Positions 1-4,874 of a stretch of DNA of 6,319 nucleotides are shown here, in pieces. Source of the DNA: Woeseia sp. (lineage in GTDB: Bacteria; Pseudomonadota; Gammaproteobacteria; Steroidobacterales; Woeseiaceae); contig QIHS01000128.1 in the NCBI GenBank assembly GCA_003229095.1, positions 1-6,319 of the forward strand. The letters run 5' to 3'. The notes beneath the pieces were generated by a model that was not told where the DNA came from, did not search any database, and saw only the letters and a list, made by a program, of their open reading frames with translations. Within the stretch, counting starts at the first letter, position 1. Every line of letters starts with the position of its first letter. The position numbers were made by a program, and so were the translations under genes.

Positions 1-341
1 GGTGTTTTTTCCCGCCCCAGCACGTCGAAGTCCACCCCCCATTTTTTCGCAAAGGCCAACGCCGCTTTTGTTGGCAAGCCCTTGTCGTCGAGCGCAATAG
101 AAACAGGCGGTCCCTTCTGCGCAATATCACGGTCTTCCTGGCCGCAAGCAAGGGCCTCGACCAGCACTGCCAACCTGCGTGGACTCGCGAACGTTCTTAT
201 CTCGCCATGTTCAAGCCGGGCAAGCTTCATCCCATTGCGCACGCCAGACGCGAAAGCAGTCATCAGCCCGTGCAGCGCCTTCGGCGGCAACTCCTCAGTA
301 CCCACCTCGACCAGAAAGTCTGCTGCCTGCTCAGCCCTCAT
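1..341 (-). CDS. glyS: Glycyl-tRNA synthetase beta subunit, N-terminal part (gene runs off the window)
   Basis: This is the beta subunit of the tetrameric (alpha2beta2) bacterial glycyl-tRNA synthetase. It recognises tRNA-Gly and is needed with the alpha subunit to charge it in the cytoplasm. Only about 113 codons are present; the gene continues beyond position 1. Reading the minus strand from the ATG at 341-339 gives MRAEQAADFLVEVGTEELPP, followed by KALHGLM. The VEVGTEELPPKAL block is the hallmark N-terminus of GlyS, and a later segment, ASPRRLAVLVE, also matches the family. The start is fixed by an ATGA overlap with the glyQ stop (338-341), which implies translational coupling and equal subunit output. 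An AGG about 10 nt upstream, inside glyQ, could serve as a weak ribosome binding site. No frameshift is seen in the part present. Confidence 0.96.
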   Translation of the reverse strand, partial: MRAEQAADFLVEVGTEELPPKALHGLMTAFASGVRNGMKLARLEHGEIRTFASPRRLAVLVEALACGQEDRDIAQKGPPVSIALDDKGLPTKAALAFAKKWGVDFDVLGREKT

Positions 342-1246
342 TTGCCGTCTACCTGTTTGCCGGCTGTTGCAAGCATTGGAAAACCGAGCGCCTCGCGGCT
401 CGCGAAATAGGCCTCGCTAATGTTTCTGGCCATGCTGCGTATTCGAAGAATAAAGCGCTGCCGCTCACTGACCGAAATCGCCTGGCGCGCATCCAGCAGA
501 TTAAACGTATGTGAGGCGGTCAGCATCTGTTCGTAAGCGGGCAGCGCCAGGCCTGTTTCAACCAGGCGCAGGCTTTCTTTCTCGGCGTGATCGAAGGTGG
601 CGAACAGCGCATCGACATCCGCCGCTTCAAAATTGTAGCGGGATTGCTCCACCTCGTTCTGGTGATAGACATCGCCATAGGTAATTCGGCCAAGCGGACC
701 GTCCGTCCAGGTGATATCGAAAATACTCTCCACACCCTGCAGCGCCATTGCCAGCCGTTCCAGGCCATAAGTAATCTCGCCCGTAACCGGACGACAGGGC
801 AATCCTCCGACCTGCTGGAAGTAAGTGAACTGGGTGATCTCCATGCCATCCAGCCAAACCTCCCAACCCAGCCCCCACGCGCCCAGGGTTGGCGACTCCC
901 AGTTGTCTTCGACAAAGCGAATGTCGTGTGTGGTCGGGTCGATGCCGATCATGCGCAACGACTGCAGGTACTGGTCCTGGATGTCGTCCGGAGAGGGTTT
1001 GATTACCACCTGGTACTGATAATAGTGCTGCAGGCGAAAAGGGTTGTCTCCATAGCGCCCGTCGGTCGGTCGCCGGCAGGGCTGCACATACGCGGCGCTC
1101 CAGGGCTCGGGCCCAATAGCGCGCAGGAAGGTCGATGGGTGAAATGTGCCGGCACCCATTGGCATGTCGTAGGGTTGGGCAATTGTGCAGCCGCGATCAG
1201 CCCAAAACTGCTGCAGCGCCAGAATCAGCTCCTGAAAGGTCTGCAT
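338..1246 (-). CDS. glyQ: Glycyl-tRNA synthetase alpha subunit
   Basis: This is the catalytic alpha subunit of class II glycyl-tRNA synthetase. It makes glycyl-adenylate from glycine and ATP and, with GlyS, transfers glycine to tRNA-Gly. The protein has 302 residues, against 303 for E. coli GlyQ, with colinear blocks throughout. Visible landmarks are GAGTFHP (31-37), the class II motif 2 region around R58-R59 followed by PTDGRYG, the HDIRFVEDNWESPTLGAWG block (107-125), and motif 3 GLERLAM (161-167). The C-terminus keeps NLLDARQAISVSERQR and SREALGFPM. The ATG at 1246-1244 gives the family N-terminus (MQTFQELILALQQFW). An AGGA at 1262-1259 lies 12 nt upstream, a longer spacer than usual, and that spacer is exactly one arm of an inverted repeat (see leader entry). 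glyS follows with a 4-bp overlap. The gene is divergent from glnA. Confidence 0.98.
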   Translation of the reverse strand: MQTFQELILALQQFWADRGCTIAQPYDMPMGAGTFHPSTFLRAIGPEPWSAAYVQPCRRPTDGRYGDNPFRLQHYYQYQVVIKPSPDDIQDQYLQSLRMIGIDPTTHDIRFVEDNWESPTLGAWGLGWEVWLDGMEITQFTYFQQVGGLPCRPVTGEITYGLERLAMALQGVESIFDITWTDGPLGRITYGDVYHQNEVEQSRYNFEAADVDALFATFDHAEKESLRLVETGLALPAYEQMLTASHTFNLLDARQAISVSERQRFILRIRSMARNISEAYFASREALGFPMLATAGKQVDGK

Positions 1247-1326
1247 TTGAGCTTGGCTTCCTGTTCCAACGGTGAATTTGCAGCGTCACAGAGCCAAGCT
1301 CAGGGCTTGTCCGTGACGCTTAAGAG
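1247..1326 (-). promoter_or_regulatory. glyQ 5' leader with two interlocking inverted repeats (possible pseudoknot)
   Basis: Two perfect inverted repeats cross each other here. Repeat S1 pairs 1313-1320 with 1282-1289 (AGCGTCAC/GTGACGCT, 8 bp). Repeat S2 pairs 1292-1302 with 1248-1258 (TGAGCTTGGCT/AGCCAAGCTCA, 11 bp). Read along the glyQ message the order is S1 arm, 10 nt, S2 arm, 2 nt, S1 arm, 23 nt, S2 arm, one base, AUG: the geometry of an H-type pseudoknot. The second S2 arm fills the whole interval between the AGGA ribosome binding sequence (1262-1259) and the start codon, so S2 pairing would be expected to block initiation. The leader begins about where the predicted transcript starts. 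Position and pairing are seen directly; folding and control of translation are inference. It does not resemble a T-box, and no glycine-rich leader peptide is present. Confidence 0.5.
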
Positions 1327-1332
1327 GCGCGC

Positions 1333-1361
1333 AGTATAACCGCTTATGGCGCTTTTGTGAT
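1333..1361 (-). promoter_or_regulatory. Sigma-70-type promoter for glyQS
   Basis: On the minus strand the -10 element is TATACT (1338-1333), with five of six consensus bases. The -35 element is ATCACA (1361-1356), with four of six, separated by 17 bp. The expected transcript start is near 1326, giving a leader of about 80 nt. The stretch after the -10, GCGCGCC, is a GC-rich discriminator. That feature is typical of translation-machinery promoters that ppGpp and DksA turn down, so stringent control of glyQS is plausible but inferred. Confidence 0.65.
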
Positions 1362-1391
1362 CGTTGGCACTCACGCAGAAACGGCCATCTG

Positions 1392-1427
1392 ACCTGCCAC
1401 TGGCGCTCGCCAGGCTGACCAACAGGT
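1392..1427. repeat. Nested palindromic patch between the two promoters
   Basis: An inner inverted repeat CTGGCG/CGCCAG (1400-1405 with 1408-1413) sits inside an outer one ACCTG/CAGGT (1392-1396 with 1423-1427). It lies upstream of both the glyQ and glnA promoters. It could be a protein-binding site or chance; there is no T-run that would make it a terminator. Function unknown. Confidence 0.3.
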
Positions 1428-1443
1428 GCATCTCTGGCATTTT

Positions 1444-1460
1444 TGCACTAACATGGTGCG
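1444..1460 (+). promoter_or_regulatory. NtrC binding site 1 (upstream activator site of glnA)
   Basis: The sequence TGCACTAACATGGTGCG matches the NtrC dyad TGCAC-N7-GTGCA except for the last base. It is nearly identical to the core of the strong E. coli glnA site (GCACCAACATGGTGC, recalled from the literature). Its centre at 1452 is about 129 bp upstream of the predicted sigma-54 start, close to the roughly -140 position in E. coli. Confidence 0.85.
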
Positions 1461-1474
1461 GAGAGATGGGGCCA

Positions 1475-1491
1475 TGCCCTAACATGGTGCA
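1475..1491 (+). promoter_or_regulatory. NtrC binding site 2 (upstream activator site of glnA)
   Basis: The sequence TGCCCTAACATGGTGCA is a dyad with one mismatch in the left arm. It shares the 12-bp string CTAACATGGTGC with site 1, exactly 31 bp downstream, or about three helical turns. That spacing puts both NtrC dimers on the same DNA face and matches the enteric glnA enhancer, where two sites about 32 bp apart favour oligomer formation. The centre is about 98 bp upstream of the predicted start. Confidence 0.85.
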
Positions 1492-1526
1492 ACCGCACAT
1501 TGCGAAAAAGACATTTCGTCCTTTAA

Positions 1527-1539
1527 AAACAACAGCTTA
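1527..1539 (+). promoter_or_regulatory. Possible IHF site between NtrC sites and promoter
   Basis: The sequence AAACAACAGCTTA fits the IHF consensus WATCAANNNNTTR with one mismatch (A for T at the third base). An A-rich stretch lies just upstream. Its location, about 48 bp before the predicted start and between enhancer and promoter, is where IHF often bends DNA at sigma-54 promoters. A one-mismatch hit is weak evidence, and enteric glnA does not depend on IHF. Confidence 0.25.
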
Positions 1540-1554
1540 GCAGCAGCAAAGCGG

Positions 1555-1570
1555 TGGCATGGTTGCTGCA
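1555..1570 (+). promoter_or_regulatory. Sigma-54 (RpoN) -24/-12 promoter of glnA
   Basis: The sequence TGGCATGGTTGCTGCA carries the required GG (1556-1557) and GC (1568-1569) with exactly 10 bp between them. Against the consensus TGGCACGRNNNTTGCW it differs at two positions (T for C in the -24 block, C for T in the -12 block). The start would be near 1581, giving a leader of about 100 nt to the glnA ATG. The paired NtrC sites at the classical enhancer distance strongly support the call. Confidence 0.75.
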
Positions 1571-1681
1571 TTGAATGATCTAAAACGCAGCCAAAATGCG
1601 CAGACGATCTGCCCGACTGTTGAGGCCGGACCGCCCGCGTTGTGCTGTTGAATCTAAACCAGGATATTGGAGATAAGAGTT

Positions 1682-3091
1682 ATGACCCCCGCAGACGTGA
1701 TCGGCCTGATCAAGGAAAAAGAAGTCAAATTTATTGATTTTCGGTTTACGGATACCAAGGGCAAAGAGCAGCATGTGACCATCCCGGCCCGTCTCGCAGA
1801 CGACGACCTGTTTGAAGAGGGCAAGATGTTCGACGGTTCCTCGATCTCCGGCTGGAAGGGCATCAACGAGTCGGACATGATTCTGATGCCGGATCCTGCC
1901 TCGGCTGTCATCGACATCTTTGCAGAAGACACGACCCTGAATTTGCGCTGCAATATTGTCGAGCCGACCACGATGCAGGGCTACGACCGCTGTCCGAGAT
2001 CACTTGCGGACAGAGCCGAGGCCTACCTCAAATCCAGCGGCATTGCGGACCAGGCCTACTTCGGCCCCGAAAACGAATTTTTCGTTTTCGATGACGTTCG
2101 TTGGGGAGACTCGATGCAGGGTAGTTTCTATGCAGTGGATTCCAGCGAAGGCGCATGGAATACCGGCACCACTTATGCAGAAGGCAACTCCGGCCACCGG
2201 CCAACGGTAAAAGGCGGCTATTTTCCGGTACCACCCGTGGACTCGCTGCACGACATCCGCTCGGCCATGTGTCTTGGCATGGAAGAGATGGGCGTTGAAA
2301 CTGAAGTGCATCACCATGAAGTTGGCACGGGTGGGCAGTGCGAAATTGGCGCGCTGTTCAATACGCTGGTGCGCAAGGCGGATGAAGTGCAGATATTTAA
2401 ATATGTCGTGCACAACGTCGCGCATACTTACGGCAAGACAGCAACATTTATGCCCAAGCCACTCGTCAACGACAATGGCAGTGGCATGCACGTGCACCAG
2501 TCTTTGTTCAAAGACGGCAAGAATCTTTTTTCGGGAGACGGTTACGGCGGCCTGTCGGATACCGCGCTTTTCTACATCGGCGGCATCATCAAACATGCCA
2601 AGGCACTTAACGCATTTACAAATCCAGCGACCAACAGTTACAAACGACTGGTACCCGGATTCGAGGCGCCAACCATTCTTGCTTATTCTGCGCGTAACCG
2701 TTCTGCATCCATTCGTATTCCATACGTCGCAAACCCTAAGGGCCGGCGCGTAGAAGTTCGCTTTCCGGACTCCATGGCAAATCCCTACCTTGCCTTTGCA
2801 GCGATGATGCTGGCGGGCCTCGATGGAATACAGAACAAACTGCACCCCGGCGAGGCGATGGACAAAGATCTTTACGATCTGCCTCCGGAGGAAGAGAAGA
2901 ACCTCGACCTGGTTGCGTTCTCGCTGGACGAGGCGCTGGCGGCGTTAGATGCTGATCGTGATTTCCTCAAAGCGGGCGATGTGTTCAGCGATGACCTGAT
3001 CGACGCATACATTTCCCTGATGGAAGAGAGTGTGACGCGTTTACGCATGACCACGCATCCGGTCGAATTCGACATGTACTACAGCCTGTAG
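1682..3091 (+). CDS. glnA: Glutamine synthetase type I, adenylylation-regulated
   Basis: This enzyme makes glutamine from glutamate, ammonia and ATP. It is the main cytoplasmic ammonia-assimilation enzyme and forms a dodecamer. The protein has 469 residues, the same as E. coli GlnA. Visible landmarks (counting Met as 1) are the Asp latch in DGSS (51-54), metal ligands E130 and E132 in GPENEFF, the HVHQSLF block, NPATNSYKRLVPGFEAP, RNRSASIRIP and the C-terminal HPVEFDMYYSL. The tyrosine in DLYDLPPEEE is residue 398, equal to Tyr397 in the usual numbering without Met, so control by GlnE adenylylation is expected. The ATG at 1682 follows GGAGA (1669-1673) by 8 nt; an in-frame TTG at 1667 overlaps that site and would add five residues to the family N-terminus. 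Transcription is probably NtrC and sigma-54 driven. A strong hairpin follows the stop. Confidence 0.99.
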   Translation: MTPADVIGLIKEKEVKFIDFRFTDTKGKEQHVTIPARLADDDLFEEGKMFDGSSISGWKGINESDMILMPDPASAVIDIFAEDTTLNLRCNIVEPTTMQGYDRCPRSLADRAEAYLKSSGIADQAYFGPENEFFVFDDVRWGDSMQGSFYAVDSSEGAWNTGTTYAEGNSGHRPTVKGGYFPVPPVDSLHDIRSAMCLGMEEMGVETEVHHHEVGTGGQCEIGALFNTLVRKADEVQIFKYVVHNVAHTYGKTATFMPKPLVNDNGSGMHVHQSLFKDGKNLFSGDGYGGLSDTALFYIGGIIKHAKALNAFTNPATNSYKRLVPGFEAPTILAYSARNRSASIRIPYVANPKGRRVEVRFPDSMANPYLAFAAMMLAGLDGIQNKLHPGEAMDKDLYDLPPEEEKNLDLVAFSLDEALAALDADRDFLKAGDVFSDDLIDAYISLMEESVTRLRMTTHPVEFDMYYSL

Positions 3092-3096
3092 TTCGC

Positions 3097-3138
3097 TGCC
3101 GGTTTGCTGCGGAATGTGCGCAGCGCGCCGGCAACCGG
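3097..3138 (+). terminator. Hairpin after glnA, probable partial terminator or attenuator
   Basis: Starting 5 bp after the glnA stop, an outer stem TGCCGG/CCGGCA (3097-3102 with 3128-3133) encloses an inner stem GCTGCG/CGCAGC (3106-3111 with 3119-3124), separated by a 3x3 internal loop. An alternative outer stem, CCGGTT/AACCGG (3099-3104 with 3133-3138), is also possible. There is no T-run after it, so it is not a textbook intrinsic terminator. It may slow polymerase, protect the glnA 3' end, or reduce readthrough into the regulators. Enteric bacteria also have a partial terminator between glnA and glnL. Confidence 0.5.
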
Positions 3139-3173
3139 GGGCCGCCACAGGCAACGGAAAAGGCAGAAAAATG

Positions 3174-3210
3174 TGACCAGGGCGGCACTTTCCCGATCTG
3201 TCACTGGTCA
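3174..3210 (+). repeat. Inverted repeat upstream of the DUF4124 gene
   Basis: TGACCAG (3174-3180) pairs perfectly with CTGGTCA (3204-3210) across a 23-nt gap. A second, offset pairing, GTGAC/GTCAC (3173-3177 with 3200-3204), competes with it. The right arm overlaps the suggested -35 element of the next gene. It could be an RNA hairpin or an operator; nothing in the sequence decides between these. Confidence 0.35.
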
Positions 3211-3234
3211 AACAAAGAGTTGCGCTGATATGCT
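3205..3234 (+). promoter_or_regulatory. Possible extended -10 promoter for the DUF4124 gene
   Basis: A TATGCT -10 element (3229-3234) is preceded by the extended TG-N motif (3226-3228). A four-of-six -35 match, TGGTCA (3205-3210), lies 18 bp upstream. The start would fall at about 3240-3242, on or next to the first ATG of the gene at 3241, so a transcript from here would be nearly leaderless. It could give the downstream genes a basal supply independent of glnA. Evidence is by pattern only. Confidence 0.35.
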
Positions 3235-3240
3235 GACCCA

Positions 3241-3762
3241 ATGCTTATGCGAATATTTATTGCAACCGTTGCGGTTCTCCTTGCCGGTGTCGTCATGGCA
3301 CAGGCTTACCGCTGGGTGGACGAGGACGGCCTCGTCCATTACTCAGACAAGCCACACGAAGGCGCCGAGGAGATTCATCTGCCCGGAACGAGCAACCCTA
3401 ACCGGCGGTATATTCCGGCGTCCGTGGCAGTACAGCCTCAAAACAATCAGGAATTCGTGTCGTTTGAGTACGAGCTCATCGAGTTCCAGTCACCGGAAGC
3501 GGAAGAGACGCTTTGGAACATAGAGGGCGAGCTGCACGTATCTATTGTAATGCAACCGGTGCTACAGCCGGGCCATCAGCTGCGCATTTACCTGGATGGC
3601 GTGCCGCGAAACGTGACGACGACGAGTTTCAGCATAGACGAAGTCTTCCGTGGCGAACACACGATTCGGGCCGAGGTTCACGATCGGGCCGGTCGCTTTG
3701 TGGGACAGAGCGCATTGAACACGTTCTATGTACAGCAGAACAGCATCATTCGTCCGAATTAG
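3241..3762 (+). CDS. Exported DUF4124-type protein of unknown function
   Basis: This is a 173-residue protein. An N-terminal signal peptide (MR, then a hydrophobic run IFIATVAVLLAGVVMA) ends in AQA, with likely cleavage after residue 22, so the mature protein should be periplasmic. It is followed at once by YRWVDEDGLVHYSDKP (23-38), the signature of the DUF4124 family. A polar linker (about 40-90) leads to a likely beta-sandwich region (about 94-166) containing RIYLDG and a repeated strand pattern. No catalytic residues can be named. The start could be ATG 3241 or ATG 3247; neither has a convincing ribosome binding site, and the second gives the more usual MR start. It lies between glnA and ntrB. 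I recall DUF4124 genes in this position in other gammaproteobacteria such as Pseudomonas, without a known function. A direct role in nitrogen sensing is not shown by the sequence. Confidence 0.85.
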   Translation: MLMRIFIATVAVLLAGVVMAQAYRWVDEDGLVHYSDKPHEGAEEIHLPGTSNPNRRYIPASVAVQPQNNQEFVSFEYELIEFQSPEAEETLWNIEGELHVSIVMQPVLQPGHQLRIYLDGVPRNVTTTSFSIDEVFRGEHTIRAEVHDRAGRFVGQSALNTFYVQQNSIIRPN

Positions 3763-3827
3763 ACCCGGGAACATCCAAACCTGACAACACAAGCGGCGGC
3801 GGAGATCCACCGCGAACCGAACGGATT

Positions 3828-4874
3828 GTGGAACACCTGCATACGGGCGTTATCGTTCTCGACAACAATCTGTTAATCGAAACGCTGAATCCCGCAGCCG
3901 AAAACTTGCTCGGCATCAGTCTTGCTCGTGCCAGGAAACAACCCCTGTCGAAACTGCTCGGCGACGAGAATGACCTGCGAGACATTCTCAATCGTGTGCT
4001 TGCCAGCGGCGCGCCTTACGCAAACGAAATTCGACTGGCGGCGACAGACAGTCGCAGCGAGGAGCGCGTTGTCGATTGCCGCGTCTCAATGCTGCCGCGG
4101 GTAAACGAACCAGATTCTCTGCTGGTAGAAATGTCAGACGTTACGCGCCGCAGCAGGATCAGCCGGGAAAATGCACTGCTGATTCAACACGGTGCGGGCC
4201 GTCAGATGATTCGGCAGCTTGCACATGAAATCAAGAACCCCCTCGGCGGCTTGCGAGGAGCCGCTCAGCTTCTTGAGCGCCAGCTTGGGAAACCGGAGCT
4301 GAAAGAATATACCGACGTCATCATCAGCGAAGCGGATCGGCTCGCAGCATTGGTCGACACATTGCTGGGCCCGGGAGGACCACCCAACAAACAGTCGCTC
4401 AACGTTCACGAGTTGCTCGAATATGTTGTCCGCCTCGTCCGACCGGAGCTCGGCGATCATATACAGCTGTGCCGTGACTACGACCCCGGTCTGCCGGACA
4501 TCCAGCTGGATCGCGACCAGATGGTGCAGGCATTCCTGAATCTCGTACGAAATGCGGTTATCGCGCTTGAAGGACAGGGCACCATCACGCTTCGCAGCCG
4601 TGCATTAATGAATTTCACAATCGGTGACCTACGCCACCCGGTAGTGGCAAGCATAGACATTGAAGACGATGGCCCCGGCATCCCGCAGGAATTGCAAAGT
4701 TCGATTTTCTATCCGCTGGTGACCAGCCGCGCAGATGGAACCGGCCTTGGATTGCCAACAGCACAGGAGCTCCTTAGCCGGCATGGTGGGCTGATTGAAT
4801 TCGAAAGCCGGCCCGGGCGCACCGTTTTCCAGATCATCATACCGCTCGATGATTCGGAGCAGCTCGGTGGGTGA
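3828..4874 (+). CDS. ntrB: Nitrogen regulation sensor histidine kinase/phosphatase NtrB (NRII)
   Basis: NtrB is the cytoplasmic partner of NtrC. It phosphorylates NtrC under nitrogen limitation and dephosphorylates it when GlnB (PII) binds. From GTG 3828 the protein has 348 residues (E. coli 349). A PAS domain (about 1-105) with the NPAA motif (21-24) comes first, followed by the H box LAHEIKNPLGGLRGAAQLL with H133, the N box around N238 and N242, the G1 box DDGPGIP (280-286), the F-like FYPLVTSR and the G2 box GTGLGLP (304-310). No membrane segment is seen. The start is uncertain: the frame has no ATG near the N-terminus, and GTG 3828 removes about 12 residues relative to E. coli (NPAA at 21 rather than 33). 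A GGCGGAG sequence at 3798-3804 has no normal start codon at a useful distance. The frame is open far upstream, but that part overlaps the DUF4124 gene and looks non-coding. The stop overlaps ntrC. Confidence 0.95.
   Translation: MEHLHTGVIVLDNNLLIETLNPAAENLLGISLARARKQPLSKLLGDENDLRDILNRVLASGAPYANEIRLAATDSRSEERVVDCRVSMLPRVNEPDSLLVEMSDVTRRSRISRENALLIQHGAGRQMIRQLAHEIKNPLGGLRGAAQLLERQLGKPELKEYTDVIISEADRLAALVDTLLGPGGPPNKQSLNVHELLEYVVRLVRPELGDHIQLCRDYDPGLPDIQLDRDQMVQAFLNLVRNAVIALEGQGTITLRSRALMNFTIGDLRHPVVASIDIEDDGPGIPQELQSSIFYPLVTSRADGTGLGLPTAQELLSRHGGLIEFESRPGRTVFQIIIPLDDSEQLGG
4856..4869 (+). promoter_or_regulatory. Ribosome binding site that decides the ntrC start
   Basis: GGAG (4856-4859) lies 7 nt before GTG 4867. 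The alternative ATG at 4849 has no comparable site and would add six residues beyond the family length. The site lies inside the last codons of ntrB, which favours coupled translation. Confidence 0.7.

Larger units (their letters stand above)
1247..1681. other. Divergent glyQ/glnA control region (no gene)
   Basis: This 435-bp gap has no credible coding sequence; the open frames crossing it are short, lack family features and run over clear regulatory sites. From left to right it holds the glyQ leader with crossing inverted repeats, the glyQS promoter, a small palindromic patch (1392-1427), two NtrC-type sites, an AT-rich stretch (1501-1532) with one IHF-like match, the sigma-54 promoter and the glnA leader of about 100 nt. 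The leader contains one small hairpin, GCAGA-CGA-TCTGC (1600-1612), with no evident function. The two promoters are far enough apart (about 250 bp between predicted starts) to work independently, although NtrC bound at 1444-1491 would lie roughly 120 to 165 bp upstream of the glyQ start. Confidence 0.8.

Noticed and set aside
1247..1326. T-box or leader-peptide attenuator for glyQS
   Set aside because: No T-box sequence, no terminator with a T-run, and no short open frame with glycine codons is present in the leader.
587..1339. 250-codon open frame on the plus strand
   Set aside because: It lies antisense to glyQ and runs through the glyQ leader and promoter. The protein has no recognisable family features; it is a by-product of glyQ codon use.
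1364..1379. Sigma-54-like TGGCAC before TCACGCAGAA
   Set aside because: Only the -24 half matches; no GC dinucleotide lies at the required distance.
1667..1681. TTG start adding five residues to GlnA
   Set aside because: The TTG overlaps the glnA ribosome binding site, and the ATG at 1682 gives exactly the E. coli length and Tyr397 numbering.
2000..2845. 281-codon open frame on the minus strand inside glnA
   Set aside because: It is antisense to a fully conserved glnA, has no start context and no family features.
3513..3827. Upstream extension of the ntrB frame from TTG 3513, or a frameshift fusion with the DUF4124 gene
   Set aside because: The extension is Arg-rich shadow sequence of the DUF4124 gene and resembles no NtrB. 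No slippery heptamer is seen near 3750-3762, and fusing an exported protein to a cytoplasmic kinase makes little sense.
4849..4866. ATG 4849 as the ntrC start
   Set aside because: It would add six residues, whereas GTG 4867 has GGAG at 7 nt and gives the family length. It remains a minor possibility.
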